Assembly: GCA_024233785.1 (NCBI GenBank)
Contig: JACKPD010000018.1
Coordinates: forward strand, 1 to 55,420
DNA length: 55,420 nucleotides
From: Spirochaetales bacterium
Lineage (GTDB): Bacteria; Spirochaetota; Spirochaetia; CADAEX01
Direction of reading: 5' to 3'
Both the position numbers and the translations under genes were made by a program. Positions 34,151 to 42,736 of the stretch are shown here, in pieces. The number at the start of each line of letters is the position of its first letter. Within the stretch, counting starts at the first letter, position 1. The notes beneath the pieces were generated by a model. The model had not been told where the DNA came from. It ran no database searches and saw only the letters and a program-made list of their open reading frames with translations.

Positions 34151-34711
34151 ATGCCTGTGATCTGCGGAATAGATGAAGCGGGAAGAGGTCCTCTTGCGGG
34201 CCCTGTAACTGCCGCGGCTGTAATACTTTCGGATGACTTTCCTCGTGAAATACTCAAAGACTCGAAAAAACTGACCCCCGCCTCGAGAAGCAGGATATGC
34301 GCTATGCTGATGAAGGACTGCCTTTACTCAACCGGGTGGGCCTGGCCTGAGGAAATAGACAGGATCAATATCCACCACGCAGCTCTTCTCGCGATGAAGA
34401 GGGCCTATGAAGGACTTCAGGGATTGGGGGCAGAGGCGGATATTGTTCTGGTGGACGGACTTTTTACCCCTGATATCAGCTGCAGACGGGAAGCCGTAGT
34501 CAAGGGTGATGACAGGATTGATGAGATTAAGGCCGCGTCAATAATCGCTAAAACCGCGAGAGACCGCTGGATGATAAGATATTCATGGATAGAAAGGGAT
34601 TATATGTTTGAGAGGCACAAGGGGTATCCGACGCTTCTTCACAGGCAGATACTTGAAAAAATAGGCCCCTGCCCGATTCACAGGATGAGTTTTAAATACA
34701 CCTCTTCATGA
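34151..34711 (+). CDS. rnhB: Ribonuclease HII
   Basis: RNase HII removes ribonucleotides from DNA and RNA-DNA hybrids. The 186-residue protein opens ICGIDEAGRGPLAGPVTAAAV with the catalytic Asp-Glu pair. DIVLVDGL, VVKGDDRIDEIKAASIIAKTARDRWM and HKGYPTLLHR carry the other conserved residues. In Bacillus rnhB lies downstream of rplS; here it has moved to diverge from smc. Confidence 0.97.
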   Translation: MPVICGIDEAGRGPLAGPVTAAAVILSDDFPREILKDSKKLTPASRSRICAMLMKDCLYSTGWAWPEEIDRINIHHAALLAMKRAYEGLQGLGAEADIVLVDGLFTPDISCRREAVVKGDDRIDEIKAASIIAKTARDRWMIRYSWIERDYMFERHKGYPTLLHRQILEKIGPCPIHRMSFKYTSS

Positions 34712-34725
34712 CCTGTATTTTTTCA

Positions 34726-34956
34726 TTACCTGTTTTTTTTCATAAAATCGATAGCTCTTGTAAACTCCTTTACAAAATCATCAAGATCTTCTTCATAGAC
34801 AATGATGGAGCGGCGCTCGAAACCCTCTTCCCCGTGTTTGGCGCTTTCCACAAGATTGAGGAAATGGTCGCCTTTTCTGTTTTCCTTGATATTGAAGAAA
34901 TAAGTTCTTTTTTCCGTATTCAGTTTTGATGAAAAAACTTCACCGCGTATTCCCAT
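34726..34956 (-). CDS. PUR-domain nucleic-acid-binding protein (DUF3276, BpuR-like)
   Basis: The 76-residue protein starts GEVFSSKLNTEKRTYFFNIKE and has DHFLNLVES and RRSIIVYEEDLDDFVKEFTRAI, the beta-alpha pattern of the PUR/DUF3276 family. The Borrelia homologue BpuR binds DNA and RNA and regulates erp and other genes. A comparable role as an abundant nucleic-acid-binding regulator is likely here. It converges on rnhB with only about 14 bases between. Confidence 0.85.
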   Translation of the reverse strand: MGIRGEVFSSKLNTEKRTYFFNIKENRKGDHFLNLVESAKHGEEGFERRSIIVYEEDLDDFVKEFTRAIDFMKKNR

Positions 34957-35026
34957 GTCCTGTTACTCCCGGGGGTTAGATAGGTGCAATTTAACGTATC
35001 GGTACTATTTATTCAAGTAAAAACTA

Positions 35027-35056
35027 TTGACAATCAAACTGATTTCTCATTATATT
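35027..35056 (+). promoter_or_regulatory. Promoter of tRNA-Gly
   Basis: TTGACA (35027-35032) with TATATT (35051-35056) at 18 bases, or TTATAT at 17 bases. The start of transcription would be near 35063, about 19 bases before the tRNA. Confidence 0.75.
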
Positions 35057-35081
35057 ACTTCATAAATAAAGGCATTTAAGC

Positions 35082-35153
<72 letters not shown>

Positions 35154-35170
35154 TATTTTTTTAAAAACCG

Positions 35171-35206
35171 GCTGTAAAAATTTAAAATGTTTTACAGCTT
35201 TTTTTA
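35171..35206 (+). terminator. Rho-independent terminator of tRNA-Gly
   Basis: GCTGTAAAA (35171-35179) pairs with TTTTACAGC (35190-35198) and is followed by seven T. It lies 17 bases after the tRNA. Confidence 0.85.
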
Positions 35207-35515
35207 TCTCATCACATTAGACACTTCCAGTTACAGCCTGAAACAGGTGAGATTTGAAATAACTCCTGCCGTTGATAAAATCAATAAAAAAGTGTCTGTA
35301 AATTTTCCGATGATTAATTCTGCTCTACGGCAATGTTATTCCGGAACAGCTGTATTTAATATGCGGCAAAAATTATTTACAGATTTATCTTTATTAAATC
35401 CCACTTAAATGTAATGATTTTTTCATTTGCAATGTTTTTTGTAATAATTGTTTACTTATCTGTAATACTGTAATATAATTCCATTTAATCAAATAAAACG
35501 ATCTGGAGGGAAATA
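35207..35515 (+). promoter_or_regulatory. Gene-free leader region with a promoter for the iron-type ABC importer
   Basis: This AT-rich stretch holds no convincing gene. A 73-codon frame at 35187-35408 has no ribosome-binding site and a non-protein-like composition. A candidate promoter TTTACT (35451-35456), 17 bases, TATAAT (35474-35479) sits 37 bases before the substrate-binding-protein gene. The ribosome-binding site TGGAGGG is near 35504. I see no Fur box I can vouch for. Confidence 0.6.
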
Positions 35516-36691
35516 ATGTTAAAAATGGATGTACGAAAGTTATCAATTTGCATGACTATATTGATAGCTCTTACAGTTTCTTCTGTTTTCGCCGGAGGGG
35601 GCAAAGAAGCCGCTAAACCGGCAGCAGCGCCTGCCGCGGAGAAACCCGGTATGGTAATTGAAGATGTCAATCTTGACGCGCTTGTTAAAGCAGCACAGGC
35701 TGAAGGCGAACTGGTTGTCTACATGACATCAAGCCGTGTAAAAGCAGCTGCTGAAAACTTTGAAAAAATGTACGGAATCAAGGTCAAAGGGACCAAGATG
35801 AAAACCGGGGAACAGGCTGAGCGTGTAATACGCGAAGTAGATGCCGGAAATGTGCAGGTCGATGTTGTAGCGCCTGAAGACGGGCCGCTTCTTGTAACAA
35901 CACTTTATCCCAAGGGGTATTTAATCAACTGGGTCCCCAAAGACATGGTAAGCGTTCTTTCAGAAGATGACCTTTACCCGCTCGCGCACAGGTGGCAGCC
36001 GAGGATTTTCGCATATAACACTGAAACATATCCAAAAGGGACACCTGTTAAAAACGTATGGGAACTTACAGAACCAAAATGGAAAGGCAAGGTTATCCTT
36101 CCTGATTTGGCCATAAATCCCGCGACAAGGGCTTTTTTCGCACAGCTTGTTTTAAACCCGGAAATTCTTGAAAAATCATACCAGGATTTTTACGGTAAAA
36201 AACTTAAAATGAAAGAGGAAAACGCTGCATGGGAATTTATTACAAGACTCTTCGCCAATGATGTACTGGCGCTGGGTTCCGACAACGATATAAGTGTAGC
36301 AATCGGAGCCAAAGGACAGAAAGATCCTCCCGTTGGAATGATAACATTTACTAAATTGAATGATAATGAATCAAAAAACCTTAGTCTCGCAACTTGTCAG
36401 GGACTTCAGCCGTTTATGGGATATGCCCTTGCGACTTATACTTCTCTTGTAAAAAACGCGCCCCATCCCAACGCTGCAAAGCTTTTTATCCGCTTCCTCC
36501 TTACTCCTGAAGGTATTGAGCCGTGGCTTACAGATATGGGCGGATACTCTCCAAACCCGGCAGGATTTGTCAATCCTAAAAATGAAGGGACATGGGCAGA
36601 GTGGAAACCTAAACTTATTTTTGTTGAGGACGACAAACTTATGAAACTAAGCCAGGAAGTTAACGATCTCTGGCTTCTTTCAAGAAATTAA
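35516..36691 (+). CDS. ABC transporter substrate-binding protein (iron/FbpA-like)
   Basis: This 391-residue periplasmic solute-binding protein has a signal peptide (LSICMTILIALTVSSVFAGG) followed by an Ala/Pro-rich linker. The mature part shows ELVVYMTSSRVKAAAENFEKMYG and VWELTEPKWKGKVILPD, typical of the Fe3+/thiamine/spermidine-like class 1 binding proteins. The substrate cannot be fixed: iron is the usual one for this three-gene layout, but phosphonate or thiamine are possible. A hairpin with T tract follows it, so it can be made in excess over the permease and ATPase. Confidence 0.85.
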   Translation: MLKMDVRKLSICMTILIALTVSSVFAGGGKEAAKPAAAPAAEKPGMVIEDVNLDALVKAAQAEGELVVYMTSSRVKAAAENFEKMYGIKVKGTKMKTGEQAERVIREVDAGNVQVDVVAPEDGPLLVTTLYPKGYLINWVPKDMVSVLSEDDLYPLAHRWQPRIFAYNTETYPKGTPVKNVWELTEPKWKGKVILPDLAINPATRAFFAQLVLNPEILEKSYQDFYGKKLKMKEENAAWEFITRLFANDVLALGSDNDISVAIGAKGQKDPPVGMITFTKLNDNESKNLSLATCQGLQPFMGYALATYTSLVKNAPHPNAAKLFIRFLLTPEGIEPWLTDMGGYSPNPAGFVNPKNEGTWAEWKPKLIFVEDDKLMKLSQEVNDLWLLSRN

Positions 36692-36710
36692 TTTATTTTT
36701 TTAATTATTG

Positions 36711-36744
36711 CCGGCAGTATCTAAAAAACCATACTGCCGGTTTT
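36711..36744 (+). terminator. Intergenic hairpin (partial terminator) after the binding-protein gene
   Basis: CCGGCAGTAT (36711-36720) pairs perfectly with ATACTGCCGG (36731-36740), followed by four T. With only TTTTG after the stem it may end some transcripts and let others read into the permease gene. Confidence 0.65.
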
Positions 36745-36883
36745 GTATACTAAAAAATCATTTATAAATAAAAGGTCTTGATTGTTTATTCTTCAACAGC
36801 ATTAAGCAGCAGCGGGAAGAACAATCTATTAATATTCAGCATTCTTTTTCAGCAGAATGATTAGTACTGGAGGTAATGCACAA

Positions 36884-38689
36884 GTGCAAAATATTAATTT
36901 AAAGATAACCAGGGCTAAAAATACAATCAAAAACGGGATGAATGACCCGACAACTGTCATAATGGTAATTTTGGTTGTAGTTTTAGCCTACCTGGTTATT
37001 GCTCCTATCGGATCAATGGTGATAAATACATTTACCGTCGGGGTAAGAGACAGTTCCGTATCCGGAGGCAATGTCGGGGATATCACCGGAGCTTTTTACA
37101 AAAGAGTATTCAACTCACGGGTAAGTTCGGTCTATTTCTATAAACCGCTGATGAGGACCCTCTTTGTAGCAATTATGGTATCAATCATTGCCATACCGCT
37201 TGGAGGCCTGCTCGCGTGGTTTATGGTAAAAACAGATTTACCCGGCAAGAAATGGATGTCGTCCCTTATGATGCTTCCATATATAATGCCTTCATGGACA
37301 TTCGCGGTAGTCTGGCTTACAATTTTCAAAAACCGCCGCCTGGGGGGATCAGCGGGAGTTCTTGAGTCTTTCGGGTTTACATCTCCTGACTGGCTCGCAT
37401 ACGGTGCCTTCCCGATAATAATCTGCGAGGCGTTCCACCTTTTCCCGTTTGCCTATAGCCTTTTTTCCAACAGCCTGAAATCAATGGATATTCAGCTCGA
37501 AGAATCAGCAAGAATTGTCGGAGCGCCGAGGTCTGTCATAACAAGAAGAATAATTCTCCCCCTGATGCTTCCGGCAACACTATCGGCTTTTCTGCTCATA
37601 TTCACACGGGTTATCGGTTCCTTCGGAACTCCGTATATACTGGGAACAGGTGTTAAGTACACTATCCTGCCCACAAGTTTATATGCGGCTTTCCGGTCAG
37701 GTGAAACAGGCGTAACCGCGGTTATCGCGGTCTGCATGATACTGGTAGGAGTAATGCTTATTTCCCTGGACAGCTTCTTATTGAAGGATAATAAAAGGTT
37801 TGTTACCATAGGTATTAAAGGCTCGATTCAGAGGCTCACTCCCCTTGGTATAAAGAAACCGTTTTTTGTCTCTTTTGTCCTGATTGTTCTGTGTGTTACA
37901 ATTTTCATACCATTGTTTACCCTTGTAACCTCAACTCTCACCATATTACCGGGAGTTCTGACAAAAGAAAACCTGACTCTCGTGTACTGGATAGGCGATA
38001 CTCTTCCGTCTATGCCCGGACAATTGGGACTGCTTAGAAATCCCGATGTACTCGGCTCTGTCGTAAACAGTCTAAAGACCGCGGTAGCTGCAGCTGTCCT
38101 TTCCGGTTTTGTCGGAATTTTCATCGGCTATGTTGTTATTAAAAAATCGCACTCAATGAGCGGCAAGTTTTTAAAGCAGATTTCATTCATGCCCTATCTT
38201 GTGCCAAGTATTGCCTTTGCAGCGGCAAACATATCGCTGTTCGCGGTACGAAGAGGCCCTGTTCCGGCGTTATACGGATCCATGATGCTTGTTGTTATTG
38301 TCATGGCTGTAAAGTATCTGCCCTATGCCTCCAGGTCCGGCATTGCCGCGATGATGCAGCTGGGTAACGACCCTGAGGAAGCCGCGCAGATATGCGGGGC
38401 GCCGTGGAGAAAACGGATTACAAGGATTGTAGTACCTATTATGAAAGGCAGCCTTGTCGGAGGAATCATGCTCCCGTTTATTACGGCGATGAAAGAGCAG
38501 AGCCTGGTAATAATGCTGGCAACACCTGGAACAGAGCTTATGACAACACAGGTCCTCCGTTATACCGACTACGGATATATGCAGCTTGCGAACGGGGTTG
38601 TGCTAATGATAGTAATTTTAATAATTGTATTTAAACTTGTGATTGAAAAATTAACTGGAGCACAGGCAACTTCAGGATTAGGGAGATAA
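36884..38689 (+). CDS. ABC transporter permease, fused two-domain (FbpB-like)
   Basis: The GTG at 36884 is preferred over ATG 36857 because GGAGG (36869-36873) lies 10 bases upstream, giving 601 residues. The protein holds two permease modules in tandem, each with about six membrane segments and an EAA loop (EESARIVGAPRS...LPLMLP near residue 215, and EEAAQICGAPWRKR near 510). That duplicated form is usual for Fe3+ importers. It partners the binding protein upstream and the ATPase 6 bases downstream. Confidence 0.9.
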   Translation: MQNINLKITRAKNTIKNGMNDPTTVIMVILVVVLAYLVIAPIGSMVINTFTVGVRDSSVSGGNVGDITGAFYKRVFNSRVSSVYFYKPLMRTLFVAIMVSIIAIPLGGLLAWFMVKTDLPGKKWMSSLMMLPYIMPSWTFAVVWLTIFKNRRLGGSAGVLESFGFTSPDWLAYGAFPIIICEAFHLFPFAYSLFSNSLKSMDIQLEESARIVGAPRSVITRRIILPLMLPATLSAFLLIFTRVIGSFGTPYILGTGVKYTILPTSLYAAFRSGETGVTAVIAVCMILVGVMLISLDSFLLKDNKRFVTIGIKGSIQRLTPLGIKKPFFVSFVLIVLCVTIFIPLFTLVTSTLTILPGVLTKENLTLVYWIGDTLPSMPGQLGLLRNPDVLGSVVNSLKTAVAAAVLSGFVGIFIGYVVIKKSHSMSGKFLKQISFMPYLVPSIAFAAANISLFAVRRGPVPALYGSMMLVVIVMAVKYLPYASRSGIAAMMQLGNDPEEAAQICGAPWRKRITRIVVPIMKGSLVGGIMLPFITAMKEQSLVIMLATPGTELMTTQVLRYTDYGYMQLANGVVLMIVILIIVFKLVIEKLTGAQATSGLGR

Positions 38690-38695
38690 AAAGAA

Positions 38696-39781
38696 ATGAC
38701 AGGCATTGAGCTAATAAACATAAATAAAACTTTTACCGGAAGTACAATCAAAGCGGTTGAGAATTTTACACTCACCATTCCGCAGGGGAGTTTCATCAGC
38801 CTTTTAGGCCCTTCCGGCTGCGGAAAGACAACAACTCTAAGGATGCTGACCGGCCTTGAAACGCCGGATGAAGGCATAATCCGCCTCGGCGACAAGGTAC
38901 TATTTAACGGCGAGACAAAAGAGCTTGTTCCCACTGAAAAAAGGGGGATGGGACTGGTTTTCCAGAGTTACGCGCTTTGGCCTCACATGACAATTGAGCA
39001 GAATATATCATTCGGCCTTGAAATGCAGAAAGTGCCGAAAGAGGAAATTGCCGGCCGTATTGAAAAAATCATCAGCCTTTTAAGGATTGAGGGACTTGAA
39101 AAAAGGTATCCGAACCAGCTTTCCGGCGGACAGCAGCAGAGGATAGCCCTCGCCCGCATGATGGTCCTAAATCCCCATATACTGCTTCTTGACGAACCGC
39201 TTTCAAATCTTGATGCGAAACTCAGGCTGGAAATGAGGGCGGAACTTAAGCGGCTCCACAGGGAACTTAAAAATACTGTTATATATGTTACTCATGACCA
39301 GATGGAGGCAATGACACTTTCCACCGAGATAGCGGTAATGAGCCGTGGAAAACTTCAGCAGTACGCCCCGCCTATGGAGATGTACAAAAAACCGGCGAAC
39401 CTGTTTGTAGCTGATTTTATCGGAAGCCCGCCCATGAACCACTTCAGCATAGCAGACGGCGAGTCGCTGGCAAAAACTATAATGCCGCTGTTTCCTGAAT
39501 TAGCGGAAAAGGCCTTTACTATAGGGCTGAGGCCTGAATCAATTATGGTAAATCCCCATTCAACCGCGGCCAGGGAAAATTTCTGGAAGCATTCTGCCCA
39601 GATTGAAACAGTGCTTCCGACCGGGTCTGAGTGGATTATCGGCCTCAGAATCGACAATATTTCATTCTTTGCACTTCTTGTTGAGGATTGTGATTACAAT
39701 CCGGGGGACAATGTAAAAGTAGTGATTGATCCCAAAAACTTTCTTATTTTTGATAAGGAAGGAACAAGGATAAGCAGATAG
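38696..39781 (+). CDS. ABC transporter ATP-binding protein (FbpC/PotA-like)
   Basis: The 361-residue ATPase energises the importer above. It has Walker A (GPSGCGKTT), Q-loop VFQSYALWPHM, signature LSGGQQQRIALARM, Walker B ILLLDEPLSNLD and the H-loop VTHDQMEAM. A TOBE-type C-terminal domain (residues 245-355) contains IGLRPESIMV. The layout matches FbpC/PotA/MalK-type importer ATPases. The gene closes the operon, followed by a hairpin and a terminator. Confidence 0.93.
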   Translation: MTGIELININKTFTGSTIKAVENFTLTIPQGSFISLLGPSGCGKTTTLRMLTGLETPDEGIIRLGDKVLFNGETKELVPTEKRGMGLVFQSYALWPHMTIEQNISFGLEMQKVPKEEIAGRIEKIISLLRIEGLEKRYPNQLSGGQQQRIALARMMVLNPHILLLDEPLSNLDAKLRLEMRAELKRLHRELKNTVIYVTHDQMEAMTLSTEIAVMSRGKLQQYAPPMEMYKKPANLFVADFIGSPPMNHFSIADGESLAKTIMPLFPELAEKAFTIGLRPESIMVNPHSTAARENFWKHSAQIETVLPTGSEWIIGLRIDNISFFALLVEDCDYNPGDNVKVVIDPKNFLIFDKEGTRISR

Positions 39782-39810
39782 ATTCAAATAACTTGTTACT
39801 GTTCATTCCT

Positions 39811-39840
39811 GTGCTCCGGCAGCTGATACTGCCGGAGCAC
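39811..39840 (+). repeat. Perfect 12-bp hairpin after the ABC operon
   Basis: GTGCTCCGGCAG (39811-39822) and CTGCCGGAGCAC (39829-39840) form a perfect stem with a 6-base loop. No T run follows, so it is not a standard terminator. It could protect the 3' end of the mRNA. Confidence 0.7.
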
Positions 39841-39873
39841 TGCCAATATTCAATCAGATTATACTCCGCTGAT

Positions 39874-39898
39874 AACCCGCAGTTCCTGCGGGTTTTTT
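39874..39898 (+). terminator. Rho-independent terminator
   Basis: AACCCGCA (39874-39881) pairs with TGCGGGTT (39887-39894) around a 5-base loop, followed by a T tract. It ends the iron-type ABC operon. Confidence 0.88.
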
Positions 39899-39976
39899 AT
39901 TAAAGATATATAACTTTTCTTGACTATATGAACTCTCTAATGCATTTTATATATATAAATTAATGAGGAGTACGTT

Positions 39977-40549
39977 ATGAATGAAGTAATAAAAAATATT
40001 ATATCCAGAAGAAGTGTAAGAAAGTTTATCGCGGACAGGCAGATACCTGAAAGTGATTTAAATCTTATCCTGGAAGCGGCTAAATCCGCCCCAAGCGGAA
40101 TGAATGCACAGTCATGGCACTTTACAGTTATACAGAACAAACAGAAGATAGAAAAGCTGAATTCCCTAATCATAGAATCAGCTATGCAGTCGGCTGATGA
40201 AGAGATGAAAAAAACTCTAAGCAGGCAGAAACTCAATTATTTCTATAATGCCCCATCAGTTATTATTGTTTCAAATGAGCCAAAATCTTCTTCTTCCTCA
40301 ACCCCGGAATATGACAGCGCTGCAGCTTTACAGAATATTTTTCTTGCAGCACATTCCCTTGGAATAGGGTCCTGCTGGATTCAGATTTTATCATTTATCG
40401 ATGAGTCTGCAAGTTTAAGGGATTATCTTAAAGAGCTCGGAGTGCCAAAAAACTACAGGGTTTACGGAACAGCTATAATAGGATATCCGGACGGGGAAAT
40501 CAAAACGGAAATTACCAAAAAAGACGGAACAGTCAATATTGTAAAATAA
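39977..40549 (+). CDS. Nitroreductase-family FMN oxidoreductase
   Basis: The 190-residue protein matches the nitroreductase family. The FMN-binding N-terminal motif is ISRRSVRKFIADRQIP followed by AAKSAPSGMNAQSWHF. The middle has AAALQNIFLAAHSLGIGSCWIQ and the C-terminus GYPDGE. Such enzymes reduce nitroaromatics, quinones or flavins with NAD(P)H; the natural substrate is unknown. It stands alone between two transport loci, with AGGAG near 39964. Confidence 0.92.
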   Translation: MNEVIKNIISRRSVRKFIADRQIPESDLNLILEAAKSAPSGMNAQSWHFTVIQNKQKIEKLNSLIIESAMQSADEEMKKTLSRQKLNYFYNAPSVIIVSNEPKSSSSSTPEYDSAAALQNIFLAAHSLGIGSCWIQILSFIDESASLRDYLKELGVPKNYRVYGTAIIGYPDGEIKTEITKKDGTVNIVK

Positions 40550-40676
40550 GGGAATACTGTACAATTTTTTTTAAAGCCGGACACTGAGGTAGAACTGATA
40601 ATAGTTTTGATTGCGGACATCTTGAATCAGTATTTTTTTTTTGATATTTTAAAGTTACAAATCAAAGGAGAAGAAA

Positions 40677-41612
40677 ATGAAAATCACAAGGTTTTTTTCA
40701 GTGCTTCTAATTTCAATGCTGGCTTTAGCGCTTGTTACAGGGTGCAGTAAAAAACCGGCGGAAAAAGAGCAGAGCTATGCATTGTTCATGAGCCACATGA
40801 CAAATGCATTCACAATTGAGATGTCAGATGCAGTAAAAAGCAAGGCAGCTGAACTTGGAGTAAAGGTTACTGTTTATGAGGCTGAAAAAGATGTTGCAAA
40901 ACAGATCAGCCAGATTGAAACAGCTGTTCAGCAGGGAGTTTCTGGTATAGTTATTGAACCTGTTTCTGTTGACGGCGTAGTTCCGGCAATTGAAGCGGCA
41001 AAAAAAGCAGGAGTTGCTGTGGTTGTTGTAAACCAGAAAATAAGCAAACCTGAAGCAGCCGACAGCTTTGTAGGCGTTGAAAACTTCGACGGCGGCGTTC
41101 TTGAGATGAAAACTGCAGCTGAGGCAATCGGCGGAAAAGGAAATGTCGCGTTTCTGCTCGGGCCCATGGGTTCAGACGCACAGATAGGCAGAACAAACGG
41201 TTACTATGAAGTTCTCAAAAGCTATCCTGATATAAAGGTTGCTTTTGAACAGACAGCTAACTGGAGGACAGACGAAGCCCTTAAAATTGTTGAAAACTGG
41301 CTGCAGACCGGTACACAGCTTGCTGCTGTTGTTGCCAATAACGACGGAATGGCCCTTGGAGCGCTGAAAGCGGTTGAGGATGCAAAACTCCTCGGAAAAG
41401 TTAAAATATACGGCCTTGACGCAACACCTGATGCGCTCGCGGCGGTAAAAGACGGACGCCTTACTGCGACAGTTTCCCAGAGCACAACCCTTCAGGGTAC
41501 AACAGCCATGGAAACAGTGAACAGGATTGTAAAAGGCGAAAGTGTTGAAAAAGAAATTCTTGTATCTTTTACACTAATTACCAAGGATAATGTTGACCAA
41601 TTTATAAAATAA
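40677..41612 (+). CDS. Sugar ABC transporter substrate-binding lipoprotein (RbsB-like)
   Basis: The 311-residue protein has a signal peptide ending in the lipobox VTGC at about residue 22, so it is lipid-anchored. The mature part is a type I periplasmic binding protein (KQISQIETAVQQGVSGIVIEP, IYGLDATPDALAAVKDGRL, ATVSQ), the ribose/galactose branch. It carries AGGAG before the start and is ended by a terminator. Its likely partners, the ATPase and permease, lie on the opposite strand and converge with it. Confidence 0.92.
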   Translation: MKITRFFSVLLISMLALALVTGCSKKPAEKEQSYALFMSHMTNAFTIEMSDAVKSKAAELGVKVTVYEAEKDVAKQISQIETAVQQGVSGIVIEPVSVDGVVPAIEAAKKAGVAVVVVNQKISKPEAADSFVGVENFDGGVLEMKTAAEAIGGKGNVAFLLGPMGSDAQIGRTNGYYEVLKSYPDIKVAFEQTANWRTDEALKIVENWLQTGTQLAAVVANNDGMALGALKAVEDAKLLGKVKIYGLDATPDALAAVKDGRLTATVSQSTTLQGTTAMETVNRIVKGESVEKEILVSFTLITKDNVDQFIK

Positions 41613-41659
41613 TTGTAAACATAACCATAGTATTTTGTGCAGGGTAAACCCTGAAAGAG

Positions 41660-41705
41660 AAGACTGCGGACCCGCAAAAGGGTGCAAAAACCGCAGTCTT
41701 TTTTT
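41660..41705 (+). terminator. Rho-independent terminator of the RbsB-like gene
   Basis: AAGACTGCGG (41660-41669) pairs perfectly with CCGCAGTCTT (41691-41700), followed by T to 41705. It lies between the convergent binding-protein and permease genes. Confidence 0.85.
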
Positions 41706-41734
41706 ATGTTTTCCTATTCTTTACCGGAACTGAT

Positions 41735-42736
41735 TTACTGCTTGCCCTTCCCTTTCATATCAAGAAGTACAGCAACAATTATAATTGAACCCTTTATTAT
41801 AAGCTGAAAATATGAAGAGACACCCAGGATATCAAGGCCGTTACCGATTACCGCAATAATCAGGGCTCCGATTACAGTACCGTACCATTTACCGGCCCCT
41901 CCTGACATGCTCACACCGCCGATTATTACAGCAGCAATTGCATCAAGTTCATAGCCTGCTCCGGCTGTAGGGTTTCCTGAGACAATACGGGAAGCAAGCA
42001 AAAGCCCCGCTATTCCCGCCAGAAACCCGGCAATTGTATAGACAGCTACCTTGATATATCCGACATTGACACCTGAAACCTTTGCTGCGGTTTCATTGCC
42101 GCCGACTGCATAGACATGACGCCCGAACACTGTTTTTGTAAGTATAAACCCCGCGATACCGGCGACACAGACAAAGAAAACTACAAGGTGAGGGATATAC
42201 TCAAATATAAACCCGCCTGCAATATGCTCAAAGCTCTTGGAAAGGTTAAAGACAGGCTGACCGCGGCTTGCAATAAGGGCAAGCCCCCGCACTATGGTCA
42301 TTGAACCAAGTGTTACTATAAAAGAGGGGATATTACCGTATGCAACACCCAGTCCGTTAAGAAAGCCGATAAAGCTGCCGGCACCGGCTGCAAGAATTAT
42401 CGGGACAAAAAGAGGATATTCACCTGGATGTGCGAAACTTGCGGCTATTACCCCTGTCAGGGCCACTGTTGATCCGACAGAAAGGTCTATCCCGCCGGAA
42501 AGAATAACAAAGGTCATCCCTGCAGCAAGTATCCCGTTTATGGAAGCCTGTTTGAGAATGTTGATAAGGTTGGTAGGCCTTGCGAAAGCGTTCGGTGAAA
42601 GAATCATCAGAACTGCGAGTATTACCAGAAATACAATAAAAATTCCAAGTTCTCTCAGTGAATGGAGATTAAAATACCCTCCATTATTTCTTTCAATCGA
42701 TTCTTTAATTTTATTGTCACTTAATTTTTTAAACAT
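41735..42736 (-). CDS. Sugar ABC transporter permease (RbsC-like)
   Basis: The start at 42736 (MFKKLSDN) has GAGGTGG just upstream and overlaps the ATPase stop by 8 bases, giving 333 residues. About ten hydrophobic segments and the ribose-permease signatures GILAAGMTFVILSGGIDLSVGS, AVGGNETAAKVSGVNV and GAGYELDAIAAVIIGGVSMSGG identify an RbsC-type permease. It works with the ATPase upstream and probably the convergent binding protein. The sugar is unknown. Confidence 0.93.
   Translation of the reverse strand: MFKKLSDNKIKESIERNNGGYFNLHSLRELGIFIVFLVILAVLMILSPNAFARPTNLINILKQASINGILAAGMTFVILSGGIDLSVGSTVALTGVIAASFAHPGEYPLFVPIILAAGAGSFIGFLNGLGVAYGNIPSFIVTLGSMTIVRGLALIASRGQPVFNLSKSFEHIAGGFIFEYIPHLVVFFVCVAGIAGFILTKTVFGRHVYAVGGNETAAKVSGVNVGYIKVAVYTIAGFLAGIAGLLLASRIVSGNPTAGAGYELDAIAAVIIGGVSMSGGAGKWYGTVIGALIIAVIGNGLDILGVSSYFQLIIKGSIIIVAVLLDMKGKGKQ

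Noticed and set aside
35187..35408. 73-codon plus-strand frame after tRNA-Gly
   Set aside because: It begins inside the tRNA terminator, has no ribosome-binding site and no recognisable composition.
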